From Candolleomyces eurysporus (taxonomy: Eukaryota > Basidiomycota > Agaricomycetes > Agaricales > Psathyrellaceae): a stretch of 64,000 nt of DNA. Numbering within the stretch: position 1 is the stretch's first letter; each line of letters begins with the position of its first letter. The stretch covers positions 62,001 through 126,000 of the forward strand of contig JANBPK010000926.1 in assembly GCA_027579435.1 (NCBI GenBank), read 5' to 3'. Shown piece after piece: positions 45,807 to 57,029 of this stretch. The notes below the pieces were generated by a model, which was given only the letters and a program-made list of their open reading frames with translations, was not told where the DNA came from and did no database searches. The translations under genes and the position numbers were made by a program.

Positions 45807-47309
45807 TTATGCATCATCTGAACTGAGCACGATCGCCGACTTCCTTGGCCTCTTGTTGGACGTTGAACTGGCGTTGCTTGGGGACGGCACAGCTTTACGC
45901 TTGAGCCCATCTTGAGCCGGGGAGTTGGGAGCAAGCTGAGAGCGAAGCTGGGGGAATCGCGACAGGAAACTGGCCTTCATCTGCTCGAATTGTTGAATAG
46001 CATCCCCAAGGGTTTCACCGTCATCGCCATCACTGCCGACAATGCCAGCATCATCGATATCGATCCCATTGTCACCCTCAATGCCTCCCTCGCAATTCGT
46101 CTCCTCATCATCACTGCCGACCCCATCCTCCTTTCCATGCGTACAACCTATGCTCTCCTCGCTGCCAGCTTCGTCCTCCTCGCCGTCAAAGTCATCGCCA
46201 CCAGAAGGGCCAATAAGACCAGGAGGCGGGGTACCATCTGCCTCGGGCTCTTCGTCACTAAGAGAAGGGTCATCTCTCGCCTTCTGCTTTCCCTGACTCT
46301 TCTTGGACCGCTTCTTACGCCCGCCTTTTTGCCTTTGGTTGAATTCCTTGCGCTTGTTGTTAAAAACCGACATTGCTAGCTCGTGGAGAGGCCAATTGCG
46401 AAGGAACAACCCCTGGTCAAATAGCTCAGGGAAATGAACCGCAATCTTGGAAGAATCATTAGCTACAAGTCAACGGGTCAAAATTGAATAAACCTTCTTA
46501 CATGTGCCTGTATTGCAGAACGTTTGCGTGGTTCCTGATCTCGGTAGGTTATTGAAACATCAAAGTCATATTTTGAGAGCCCTTCTCGTGCTACTCGCTG
46601 CCCATAAAGATGGTGACCGTCAGATCGATAATACAATATGAAATAGAGACATACGTGGAGTTCCCTCCATAGGTCATCTGAGATGGGGGTAACTTCGTTC
46701 ATCGCGTCCCTGGTGACAAACCCTGGCTTACTCCCATCGCCTGAGCGCCCGGCCTCACCACGCGGTTTTGGAGCACCACGGTGAGCCTTGCCTTAAAACG
46801 CAATCATAATCAGTACGGATTCCCTTGAATTATTGCTACTCACCACCTGCAGAGCGCTGACCGGATCCCTGCATTGCCTCCAGCTGCGCAAGGCGATTTC
46901 TCAGCTCTTGCAGCTCATCATGGTTGACGGAGCCTGAGCTTGGCGCTGAAGAACTGGGTGGCGTTGTACTCGGTGGCGGTGAACTTGGCGAGGTCGAACT
47001 CTTTTCAGAATTGCCAGGTGGCGAAGAGGGTTTGGAAGATTTCGAAGTCGTGGCGCGGCTGCCACTGCCTGCAGGCTCTACAATAGAATCAGTTATCGTT
47101 ACTCCAGACAGCAATGAAAGCCTGCCGTTACTCTTTTGGAGCAAGCCATTTAATTTCTCCTTTATAGCGTTATCATTGTTGGTCGAAATGTCGGCGGGGC
47201 TAGTTCGCTTGGGTTTGGCAGTGGGTTTCGCCTTGCTCGAGCCAGGGTTTCGTTTCGCTGATTTAGTGGGTTGAGCTGCGCGTGATTTGTTGGTTGTTTG
47301 TGGTGCCAT
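45807..47309 (-). CDS. CACTA accessory protein (TnpA-position), 445 aa
   Basis: Exons 46844-47309, 46655-46791, 46502-46597 and 45807-46445 form one open frame of 445 residues. The N-terminus (MAPQTTNKSRAAQPTKSAKR) is basic and Ser/Pro/Thr-rich, and a short coiled-coil (ELQELRNRLAQLEAM) lies near residue 143. The middle exons have a compact conserved-looking part (DAMNEVTPISDDLWRELH, then LSKYDFDVSITYRDQEPRKR). The last exon has a basic KKRSKKSQGKQKA segment, long Asp/Glu/Gly-rich stretches and a terminal nuclear-signal-like NKRPRKS. It is convergent on neither neighbour and is transcribed away from the transposase gene. The position suggests the DNA-binding accessory factor of the element; the family is not recognised by name. 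Confidence 0.72.
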
Positions 47310-47511
47310 AGATGTGATAAAGATGAGGGGAAAGGACTCAAAGGATAGATGTGTAGAGAAAGTTCAATTCTAAGAGGCGGGCGGGTGACAAACAGTTGAA
47401 GGAGAGCGGCGTGCACTTCAGTCGACCTAAAAATAGAGCAACAGTGTGTTGCGTCACACATGTTATTTATACTCTCATACAGAACGCACTCACCTTTGCA
47501 GCATATCTGCA

Positions 47512-48110
47512 ATGGATTGCAGCCAGCAGTCGCCTCATATTTGCTTGACATCCGACCCACTTGAAGTCGAGTTGGATTCGCCTCCGGCGAGATCTCGAGA
47601 ATCTGGCAAAATGGCAAGTTTGTTGAGATTCATGAATTTGCAGAGCTTGGGCTTGGGGCACTTACCATAGAGTTACAGAATTCGTCAACACCCCCACCGA
47701 CGTTCCCAACATCCACCGAGCCCACTGTCCTTCTGCCTGTCGATTTGGCGCTGCCACCACCATTTACTCGTCCATTCAAGTTGAAACGGGCAAAGTGCGT
47801 TCAGCAAGATGGATTGGAGGACACTAGCGTAAACCTGGGCCCTCTTGCATCCTCACCAAGACCGCCCAAAAAACTGAAACGACCAGCGTCTTTCACCATG
47901 TTGTCGGCCAGCACGAAGGTTCCAGATATTGCGCCTTTCGTCAATGACCATGGTATGGAAGCTGGAGCTCTTGACAACAGTTGTAGCCCTGAGGTCGTAC
48001 GCCTGGACATAGAGCTTGAAGAGATCCAGGCAACGATCCGTGTTCTGCAAACTAAACACGACCGATTACTTGCGCTCCGGCGCGGCTTGGTTTGCAAAGT
48101 TAGAAACTAG
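47512..48110 (+). CDS. Small CACTA-internal protein, 179 aa
   Basis: Exons 47512-47613 and 47673-48110, joined across an intron with a GC donor (GCAAGT) and an AG acceptor. The product is Pro/Ser-rich at the start and has a basic patch (RPPKKLKRPAS) near the middle. It ends in a heptad-like coil (RLDIELEEIQATIRVLQTKH), suggesting dimerisation and DNA binding. It lies between the divergent start of the accessory gene and the transposase gene. The exon 1 call depends on the non-canonical donor; without it the product would start inside exon 2. Confidence 0.5.
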
Positions 48111-48377
48111 AAAGATTGGACTTAGCTTGATACTTTCAATGTATAGAAGATCTTGTTTCTTTAAAGAAGACATCCATGGCCTTTGAAATGAACAATCGTG
48201 CAATTCAGGGTGACTGGAGAGGACAGGGCAGCGATGGTCAACGGTCCTTGATGATTGTCGGTGATGGGTGCTCGACCGTGAGAATTAGTCAGCCTTGGTG
48301 AGCTGGCATGGCCATCTCTCGTCTTCGACCACCATCGACCATAATTTACCATTCTATAATGATTTATTTTCGCTCCT

Positions 48378-51300
48378 ATGCCTAGAGACTGCACATCCAA
48401 GACCTCAAGCCGGCCAGAACCCTACCCATGTCGGTGTAATTGTGGTTCACTGGTCCACCAGGACATTTGCGCTCGCACCGAATCCAATCACCTCAAGAAA
48501 GCACCGAGAAACCTGAAGATTTTCAAGGATGGCCGGTCTCTCGAGAAATCTCATGCTTTACAGCATCTACGGTCTTATCTCAACACGCTTATGGAGCCGA
48601 ACCTCTTTGCAATATTCCCGCTGCTCTCATGCTCTTTGGACGACTTGGCTCCAACCGTTGATCCAGCGGTTGAGGATCCTCCAAGTCCTTTCATAGCTCC
48701 AAGCCCTCGCATGACTTGGACAACCTCTCCCTCTCCTGGGCCTGACTCTGATACTGTATCTGATTTGGCCGACTCGAATGGTGTTGTAACTGGTGTTCTG
48801 GATGGATGGGCCCGGACGACGGCATATGGACGTACGACTGTTGAAGATGTGGATGAGGAAGAAGACTGCGGGACAACAAAACCTTACGTGTCTGAAGAGG
48901 ATGGGGTTTTTGACTACTCTCGAGAGGACGAATATCACCTGAATATGGATTCACTTTCGGAGGAGATGGAGGAAGAGATGGAGAGGTTAATCGCTGACTT
49001 CAGTGCGTATTGACTACTTTAAAACTACTCAATAACACTGATTCATTTTTCTAGGTGCCGAGATTGATGAAGAAGACATGGATATGCTGCGAGCGTACAA
49101 TTTGAAGCTTGTTGATAACCTTTCGGACGCAACATTTGCCCACCTTCCGCAAGCATTTCCAAAGCATCATATTGCCAGTCTAAAGGTCACACGAAAGCGT
49201 GTAGAGCACCTTGCCCAATTCCAGCCCCAAGCCTTCGATTCATGTATCAACTCGTGCCTCTGCTATGTCGGCCCCAATGCAGAACTCCAGAGCTGCCGCT
49301 TCTGTGGTGAACCTCGTTTCAACCCTTCCGGAAAACCTCGAAAGCGATTCAACTATGTTCCACTCGTCCCTCGTCTTTCTGCGCTGTACCAGAGTCCCGA
49401 GACAATAGAAAAAATGGCGTACCGGCATCGACACCAGTCACAAGATGGCGTTTTCGAGGATGTTTTTGACGGCGAGATTTACAAGCGCCTGCAGGAAACC
49501 AAGGTCACGGTTGGCGACATCGAACAAGATCATGTGTTTTTCCAGGACGAAACCGACATCGCTTTGGGGTTTGCGACAGATGGCTTTGCCCCTTTTAAAA
49601 CCCGGAAGCAGACGTGTTGGCCAATCCTTGTCTACAACTACAATCTCCCTCCCGACATCCGTTTCCATCACGAGCACCTCATCTGTGTGGGCGTTATACC
49701 TGGTCCCAAAAAACCAAAGGACATGGATTCTTTTCTCTGGCCATTCGTTTTCGAACTCTTGGAGCTTGCGCTGGGCATCAAAACCTTTCACAAGGTTTAC
49801 GACCGATTCTTCTCGCTAAGGGCTTATCCAATCTTGGGTGGTGGAGACATGCCTGCGGTGTCGATGATGCTGCTCATGAAAGGCCACAACGGGATCTACC
49901 CATGTCGAATGTGCAAGATACGTGGCATCCTGAAGCCTGGAGGTACAACATATTATGCCCCACTGGTTTCGCCATGGTCACTTCCAGTTCCACCCGACCA
50001 TCCTCAATCATATGATCCTTCCAACCTCCCCCTTCGAAGTCACGAGGAATTCATCCAGGACGGCAGTTATGCTCAGTCAGCCCCAAATGCCACCCAATCC
50101 GAACAGCGAGCTCGAGCTTCAGGAGTGAAGGGGGTCCCTCTCCTATCGCTGCTTCCATCCTTGTTTTTCCCGATGTCATTCCCTTTCGACTTTATGCACC
50201 TGCTCTATGAGAATACAATCAAGAATCTCGTTAGCTTCTGGTGCAGAACTTACAAGGATTTGGACCACAATGACGAACCTTATTCCATCAACAACACCGT
50301 CTGGAGTGCCATCGGTGAAGCAACAGCAGCTGCTGGGAAAACTACGCCAGCATCATATGGCCCTTCCGTCCCGAACTTGACGGAGGATGGCGTCAAACTC
50401 ACAGCCGACATGTACTCCTTTTGGTTCCAGTACCTCGGCCCGGTTTTTCTTCGAAAGGTGTTTGCCAACCGAACTGTGTACCAGCATTTTGTTGAGCTTG
50501 TCAAGCTCATCAACAAATGCTTGCAGTTCACCATCACCACAGACAATCTTAACCAAATTTGGGAGGATTTTATTCACTGGGTGAAGGAATACGAAAGGTG
50601 TGTGCCACGTTCTCATCTCTACTCCATCTGGCACTAATATATCAATGATTTGAAGGATCTATTACAAGTTTGAGACCGACCGCCTTTCTGCCTGTCCGGT
50701 GACCATTCACGCACTCTTGCACATTGCCGATGGAATCCTATTGCTTGGCCCTGTCTGGGTTTACTGGGCCTTTCCTATGGAGAGGTTCTGTGGGAGATTG
50801 GCACGCTTTATTCGCAGTCACCGTTTCCCTTTCTCGAATCTTGATAACCAAGTTCTTGCCCACGCTCAAATGACGCAGATCAAGAACCGCTACAACCTCC
50901 ATGACATGTTATCGTTGACTCGAAAAGCTGGCCGAACTGTCAATTGGGAATATCAAATACCTGATTTATCTTGTATGTTCTTTCTCTTTCATCAAATCTG
51001 CGAGACTTGTATCAATCTGTGGCTCAAATTTGTCTGCAGATAGTAAATACGTGCTCGTTTCTCCACGAAGAGCGAACCCAACAATCCCGGATTCCCTCTT
51101 AACCAAGATAGCGGCGGCTCTGGTCACACGATTTAGCCCCATCAACGCTGTTACAAGTGAAGATTTGATCCCAATCCGTACTATGAAACAGCTACTCTCG
51201 ACTTTCACAATCGAGTCATGGGGCCGTCTTCGTCGCTTGGAGGGTGGTGATACGATGCTCGCCTCCGAGCTGGTGAACCTTGACAGTGATGATCGAAGGG

Positions 51301-51735
51301 ATGCTACTTTTGTTCGGGTATGTTAACCGTCTTGCTCTCAGCACAATTTTTACTTAGTTTAATTCTCAGTATGAACCTTTGGTTGATGAAAGAGGGCGAT
51401 CACATCACGCGCCTACGCAACTTCGCCTCAAGCTTCAATTCGGCCGCCTAACACATGTTTTCCTTCTCAAGGTCCCACCGACACCAGCATTGAACATCAA
51501 CCAACCGACATTTATTGCACTTGCTGTCATCGAGGAGTGCGAGAAACCTGTTCAGCATTCCTCAGGTCTTGACATTTACTTTTACTCGAAGATGAAGAGT
51601 GCCGAGGTCGTCGACATCACGACCGTCAAGGCACTTGTTGGAAGAGTGTGCTGGGGAAATCAGTGGGCAATCTTTGACTGTAATGGGGCGCTTATTCAAG
51701 CCTTATTCGCAGAGGACGAAGATTCTGACATTTAG
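48378..51735 (+). CDS. Tnp2-type transposase of the CACTA element, 1042 aa
   Basis: Five exons (48378-49002, 49055-50597, 50656-50972, 51040-51317, 51370-51735) with short GT-AG introns. The N-terminus has a CxCxC cluster (YPCRCNCGS). Residues about 265-305 hold a second Cys cluster (CLCYVG, CRFCGEPRF). The catalytic core has LGFATDGFAPF (Asp at about 384), GGGDMPAVSMM (Asp at about 473) followed by the zinc-binding-like CRMCKIRG, and FDFMHLLYENTIKNL. These are the signatures of the Tnp2/Transposase_21 family of the CACTA superfamily. The enzyme would cut and paste DNA at the CACTA ends. No disabling lesion is visible. The start codon is the first Met of the long exon. Confidence 0.88.
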
Positions 51736-51794
51736 CATGTTTCTGGGTTGTATTTACCTCTATCCCTATTCTAATATATATCTAAGCTTTGTTC

Positions 51795-52004
51795 CCCGGG
51801 CTTCGCATCAAATAAGCCTGGATAATCCAGCTGTGTGAGCTTTCCCGGGTGATCCAGGGCGCATCCCAGCGCAGAAAAAAAACCCCTGGATATGCATACC
51901 CCCGGGTTTTCCAGGAGCCAGTGGGTTCCCCCGGAAAATCCAGGTGTACCCGGGGGTACCCAGGGGTCACCCAGGGGCTTCCCCCGGTTTGAGGTTCCAT
52001 AGTG
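51795..52004. repeat. CACTA right terminal and subterminal repeat region
   Basis: Repeated CCCGGGTTTTCCAGG, CCCGGAAAATCCAGG and CCCAGGGG-type motifs that end in the inverted CACTA terminus at 52004. Confidence 0.8.
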
Positions 52005-52007
52005 GCT
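52005..52007 (+). repeat. Target-site duplication GCT, right
   Basis: GCT directly after the TAGTG terminus; matches 45178-45180. Confidence 0.85.
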
Positions 52008-52975
52008 GGCCCATAACCCTCAAGTTATCGAACTACTTGATTGCCCAGAGTAAAGCTGGATAGGATCAAACAAAAAAAAACCTGTTCCAACAGGCAAGAA
52101 GTTGCACAACTTGCAGAGTGCATCTGTTGTGTGAAAACACAAGATCTGACGGACAAGAAACAGCACTTTGATAGGAGGGAGTAGAGAAGAGAGAGACTAA
52201 GTTGTACTATGCAATGATGGATAGAAATCAAATAACAAGTATGTCCCCTGCTTCCATCATCTAGTAACATAATTTCGAGGGAATGGTACTATCACACCCC
52301 CAGATACACAATTTCCTGGGGTTTTGCCAATCTATTTTCCTTGATTTACTTTTTATAAAATTCCTTAAATTAATACAGTGAATGTGAACCTGCTTGAGAT
52401 ACATTAGAACATCATGTTTTAGGAATCTACCAAATTTGAGATGTGGAAGAGGTTGTTNAAGGTCTAAGTTCCTTNGCAAACATGTACAGCTACTACAGCA
52501 GCAGAACCATGGAGCTTTTGGCAATNAAAAAAATTATAAATTGGTTCAGAATACTAACCTTTGCTATTGCACAAAATTTCAAATCTCAAGATGCTTGCCA
52601 CAAGTATTCAAAATCCAACCTCCATTTCATGGTTTGCAAAGGTAGCATTGCATTCACCAAATATGACAGAGTGCTGTGGCAGAGATTGAGATTTCATGTG
52701 ACCCATCCAGTCATAAAGATTTGCAGAACCCTGAAAAAACAGGTTTTTGCCCTTGGGTTCTCTCCACATGTCACAGTCTCCCTAATGAGTTGTACCATCT
52801 AACACAGATTTAAGCTGGCTTTCTAACAGTACCCATTTCATAGCGATACATGAAGAATTGAGTTTATAAATGTCAAAAATGTAAATATTTGTATATCTAG
52901 GGTTGTGATCAATAGTAGCTGTGGGGTCATGGCAAAAGCCGACGGAAATAAGCGAAAGGCTGCGCGGCAAGGTCG
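52008..52975. other. Right continuation of the repeat island
   Basis: AT-rich, with N symbols at 52458, 52475 and 52526. No gene. The interval from about 52915 onward is the reverse complement of 43490-43630 (hairpin phrase plus GCCAAGCCTTTACA and CGGCACCGAC phrases). Confidence 0.55.
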
Positions 52976-54271
52976 GTGCCGTATGTAAAGGCTTGGCGCA
53001 CAGAGGTTGGAGGGACAAAGTACCCGAGTCAAAAATGCCTCGGAATACCCGATGCATGGAAACCTGTGGAAAAGACGACTCGGATGGAGGGGAGGATGCA
53101 GCGGTTGGGGACGACGGACCTGACGAGTTCTCAGTTCTCGTCTCAACAATCGAGACGGAGCATGTCCTGTTCAGCACTGCGCCTGCCGTGCGCTGTGGGC
53201 AATAGGCTTAGAGTGTGGAAGCCTGTCCGGCAAGGGATGTCAGGTACCATGCTCACTGATGTCGAGGCATCGAGGGTGTATGATGTGCTGTCAAGGGCAT
53301 GGCTTCCTTCAACATGCAAGACCTATGGAGCTGGCCTCATGGTGTTTCACACGTACTGCGACAAGCGGGACCCACTGATACCAGAGGACATGCGTGCCCC
53401 TGTGCAGACGCCTGTTCTATTGGACTTTCTAACATGTTGTGCAGGACTGTATTCCGGATCAGCAGCAAAGAACTATGTCTATGGGGTGAAGGCATGGCAT
53501 ATGGTTCATGCATTACCTTGGAAGGTGGATGAGAACCAGCTCACCGCGGCACTGTCAGCAGTGGAGAAAATGACGCCTCCATCCTCTCGACGTCCCAAAC
53601 GGCACCCTGTCACTGTGGATTGGTTGTGCAGGGTCGCCAGCCAGTTTGACATGTCCAAACCCTTAGATGCTGCGGTATTTGCATGCTTGACAACAGTTTT
53701 CTGGTCCGTCTTGCGGCTAGGGGAGTTTGTGGTACCTTCGGTGGATGCGTTTGACCCTGCAGCTCATATTACGCGATCGTGTGTCAGACGAGGAACAGAG
53801 GGACGGCTCGGTCTTCCTGTGACGACATTCAACTTGCCTAGGATGAAGAAGGCACCCGATGGCGAGCCTGCCCAGTGGTCTTCGCAACGGGGTGCCGCAG
53901 ACCCTGAGGCCGCTCTGGCGGCCCACTTTGCCATCAACAATCCAGGCGAGAATGGCCATCTTTTTGCATGGCGGTCTGCTGGTTGCAAGCTGGTCCCACT
54001 CTCGCGGCGCACGTTCTTTCGTCAGGTGGAGAAAGCCGTTGATGCAGCAGGACTGGAGTCTATGAATGGTCATGGGTTGCGCATTGGCAGTGTTCTAGAA
54101 TTCCTGCTACGTGGTGTATCCTTTGAGGTAGTGAAGGTAATGGGCAGATGGTCTAGTGACGCCTTCCTTTTGTATTTGAGGAAGCATGGGGCAATCTTAG
54201 CCCCATACATCCAGGACACTCCTGTACTTGAGCCATTCACCAGGATTGCGATGCCTAGTAGGATACGATAA
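52976..54271 (+). CDS. Stand-alone tyrosine recombinase (phage-integrase-fold, DNA breaking-rejoining enzyme)
   Basis: One uninterrupted frame of 431 residues; the conserved part starts at the Met at 53237 (residue 88). All recognisable catalytic residues are present: Arg247 (SVLRLGEF), a Lys in the hairpin (LPRMKKAP, about 291), His366-x-x-Arg369 (GHGLRIG), Trp392 (MGRWSSDAF) and the nucleophile Tyr400 (LLYLRKHG). The N-terminal part (SRAWLPSTCKTYGAGLMVF, then the CAGLYSGSAAKNYVYGVKAW stretch) resembles the core-binding SAM-like domain. Such proteins are frequent in Agaricomycetes, and the tail ALEPFTR-like (VLEPFTRIAMP) is characteristic. No reverse transcriptase or RNase H is nearby, so a Crypton-like or captured recombinase is more likely than a DIRS/Ngaro element. 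The first 30 residues overlap a repeated hairpin sequence, so the true start may be 53237. Confidence 0.85.
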   Translation: MPYVKAWRTEVGGTKYPSQKCLGIPDAWKPVEKTTRMEGRMQRLGTTDLTSSQFSSQQSRRSMSCSALRLPCAVGNRLRVWKPVRQGMSGTMLTDVEASRVYDVLSRAWLPSTCKTYGAGLMVFHTYCDKRDPLIPEDMRAPVQTPVLLDFLTCCAGLYSGSAAKNYVYGVKAWHMVHALPWKVDENQLTAALSAVEKMTPPSSRRPKRHPVTVDWLCRVASQFDMSKPLDAAVFACLTTVFWSVLRLGEFVVPSVDAFDPAAHITRSCVRRGTEGRLGLPVTTFNLPRMKKAPDGEPAQWSSQRGAADPEAALAAHFAINNPGENGHLFAWRSAGCKLVPLSRRTFFRQVEKAVDAAGLESMNGHGLRIGSVLEFLLRGVSFEVVKVMGRWSSDAFLLYLRKHGAILAPYIQDTPVLEPFTRIAMPSRIR

Positions 54272-54809
54272 ATTGATGATTACTTTCGGAGTTCCTCCTT
54301 CTGATGAATTTGGGGGTCCTCGGTCACTCGACGCGTCGTCAGAACTCCTAACAAAGGTTGGGTGTGCTCGCTTACTCGGTCCCCGTTGCAGATCGGGTAG
54401 GATTTCGAGTCGAGGCCAAAGTTGGCCCTCACCCAAACCTACTCAATGCATATTGTGTAGCCTCATCAGGCCCGAGCCAAATCTTAACATGCACCACATA
54501 GTTATGTTGGTATAGATCAACATCCCCCTTATCAGATCATAAGCGTTTCCACGGCGTAGACGGTGCATTTATGCTCCGAGCTTGATTTGGCACTCTGATC
54601 GCATCCTTTTCGCCACCGTATTGTTCGCGTTCCCCTTCGAGACATTTCAGAACTTCATTGAATAGGTAGGAGTAACACGGCACAAGAGCACAAAGAGAAG
54701 TACATAGAGACGTTNAAAAAAAATAGTACTGCCAAGAGCTGCATACGTGTCCAGTAAAAAAAAACCCATACCCGGTACGAGGATGCGTAAATTACAGACT
54801 GTCCCCCTT
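54272..54809. other. Intergenic region between recombinase and protease array
   Basis: The right part (54640-54800) resembles the 3' flanks of the second and third protease genes, so it is probably the 3' untranslated region of protease 1. N at 54715. Confidence 0.5.
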
Positions 54810-56903
54810 CTAGACGGACAATTGAGAATATCCCGTAGTCGACAACTGATCCTCGTGCTTTCTACCGCTTCCAATTCCTTGCTCGCTCGTTGCATGAGAC
54901 TTCACGGGGACATAAAGAAGGGCCGACTTCGTGGTTCCTCGGGCAAGTCCCCGTCGTTGAAGCAAATTGAAGACAGAGAGAGCGAGAAGAATAACTCCAA
55001 TCACCGCGTTGACTGCCATGAGCCCAATGATAGCGGGCCCGTATTTGTCCACGGACGACCGAGACTCCTGCGCCGATGGGAGTTCTTGGGTTGAGAAGCT
55101 TGCCGCGGACAAAGGGGCGTTGCCAGGACGAATGGTAGGATCTTCAGCGCTCAGCATTTCCACGAGCTTTGCAGGTTCGATTTCTGGGGGTAAATCGGCC
55201 ATGGTCCTGCTTCGGATAAGGGCAACTTGTGCAGTAGCCTTTGCGGGATCTGTTTTAGCAAGGAGCTGAATGTACGGCTGGCCAGCAGCGGTTCCATCAG
55301 AGTCACCAAAGTCAAAGCTATAGAAGACCGAGTGAGCTCCAAATCAAAGCGTGAATAGCATGGGAGCTCACACGCTATAAACGTTTCTCAAAAAGACAGT
55401 CCCCAGCGACATGTCGATCCCAGACGAAGTCAATCCGTCATCGCCAGGCATGCTGGCCATGCACACGGTGTAATTTTGACCACCAACTGTGACTGGTTGG
55501 ATAATGAAGCTCAAATCTAGAGGGTGGATAGGGATGCGCTGGCCGCTGAAACGCATGTGAGACCAAGAAGGTTCGATGAGGTCTTTCACTCACCCAAAAG
55601 TGAATTCAACTATCGTCGTGGTGTTGCAAGGTATTATCCACACTCGACTGTCGCCCTGGCTAAAGGTCGCAGCTCCGGGAATGTACGAATACAAGTCGTT
55701 TGCCAGGTTCCGTTGAAGGACCGCAGCTGGGTCGCCGGTGTCAATGAATGCTATCAATCGGCCTTCGGGGACACCTCGAAGCAAAGAGGAGAGGCTCAAA
55801 GGCGTACCACCAACGGTAATGCCGTCCAGCAGTGTAGTCCACCAATAACCTCCTTGAGGATATTGGTACAGCTTGGGAGCTTGGGCTACGGCTTTCCATT
55901 GGTCCGCATACTCTCCGATGGAGAACGAACCACCATCAGTATCCTCCAAGTCGTCGGTCCTCGATAAATCAAACGCGATGAAATTGGATTCATTGCGGCC
56001 ATCTTGAGAGAAGATGTTTGTTAGGACGGTGCTTCCTAAAGTGGCGTTCTGGCCCCATTGTCCCTTCACAGCTTGATTAATGGGCGAGACTATCGCAGAG
56101 CTAAAGCCCAACCCAAGGAGACCGTCGACTCCGTATTCCTTCAAGCCTGGGGCATTAGCCTGAATGGGTATTCAGAAAATAAATTCATCAAAGGAAAATG
56201 TTATCCTCACCGATTCAACGTGGAGGAATGCTAGGCGGGGGGTAGGGTAAGCATACTCTTTAGAAGATGAATTCAACTGCGCACCTTGCTGAGGTACATC
56301 GAATGACCCCATCTGAAAGGATGCGAACGCAACGGTACCGTTTACCCCAATCGATCCATCTCCATAGCGCATATCCACGGGAATATCAGTGATGTTGTAG
56401 AGCCCTTCACCTCTATCATCGGGAAAGACCCTAAACCACGCATGTTCCGTGAGTCTGAGAAAACTATGAGCTCCGCTTCGAGCACACTCACCAGAGATCT
56501 GCACTCCCAGTATCCAATGCGACCACAAACTCTTCAGTGGCACAGTCAGTGGAAAGACAAAGCCGGAAAAATGAATAAGATAGCACCTTTGCCACCCAAG
56601 GTGATGTTGGTTGAATACTGTAACCAAAGCCACCATTCAGCAATCTGGCAGCATCGACAAGCGAAAGAACTCAATAATACACACCCTAACATCGAGATGG
56701 TTATTCATTCTGTTGTTCCCTGGTCCATCTCCACTAGTCCCACGAGCATGCAGGCCCGAGCTGGTAGAAGGCAATAAAGACCCTCTCTTGGAAGAAGCCG
56801 ACGATTGTGCTATACGTCGAAACTCCAAAGAGGTTGCAGTGACCCAGCTGGTCGAAAGGCAGAGTACGTTCAGAAGCGAGAGGGAAAGACTTGCACACTT
56901 CAT
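54810..56903 (-). CDS. Pepsin-like aspartic protease 1, membrane-anchored (family A1)
   Basis: Eight exons (56685-56903, 56587-56617, 56492-56531, 56285-56430, 56211-56230, 55594-56159, 55372-55545, 54810-55317) encode 567 residues. The signal peptide is MKCASLSLSLLNVLCLSTSW. A Ser-rich propeptide follows, then the first catalytic motif FVVALDTGSADLW (Asp90). The flap has YGDGS. The second motif is FIDTGDPAAVL (Asp292). Near the C-terminus a hydrophobic helix (AIIGLMAVNAVIGVILLAL, about residues 494-516) is followed by a basic tail, so the enzyme should be anchored with its catalytic domain outside the cytosol. The residue after the second DTG is Asp instead of the usual Thr/Ser. Tandem with two paralogues; all exon borders agree among copies. 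Confidence 0.88.
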
Positions 56904-56945
56904 GATGGGTCCTTCTTGCAGAGTTTCAATGACCTGCGAACGTTT

Positions 56946-56954
56946 TTTTATATA
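56946..56954 (-). promoter_or_regulatory. TATA box of protease 1
   Basis: TATATAAAA on the minus strand about 45 bp before the ATG; counterparts lie before proteases 2 and 3. Confidence 0.6.
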
Positions 56955-57029
56955 TTTCAGCAACGAGGCGAAAAGCCTTTGCGATCTTGTGCACTCCTGG
57001 AGAGTCTACAGCGGTGCATTCCAACTGCC

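Larger units (their letters stand above)
45181..52004. mobile_element. Complete CACTA (En/Spm-type) DNA transposon, 6,824 bp
   Basis: The left end begins CACTAGGGAATTCCAGGCCG. The right end, read inverted, begins CACTATGGAACCTCAAACCG. Twenty of the first 26 terminal bases match. A 3-bp target duplication (GCT) flanks both ends, as is usual for this superfamily. The first 330 bp and last 210 bp are dense in CCAGG/CCCGGG-type subterminal repeats, the expected transposase-binding regions. Internally there is an intact Tnp2 transposase gene (48378-51735, plus), a 179-aa accessory gene (47512-48110, plus) and a 445-aa accessory gene (45807-47309, minus). All frames are open, so the copy may be active or recently inserted. 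It lies inside older repeats. Confidence 0.93.

Noticed and set aside
45900..47300. Plus-strand open frames of 84-155 aa inside the CACTA element
   Set aside because: They are antisense to the well-supported four-exon accessory gene and rich in residues expected from reversed acidic codons.
41660..53060. Helitron origin of the hairpin repeats
   Set aside because: No CTRR end follows the hairpin, no TC 5' end and no Rep/helicase gene are present.
52976..54271. DIRS or Ngaro retrotransposon
   Set aside because: No reverse transcriptase, RNase H or split direct repeats seen near the recombinase.
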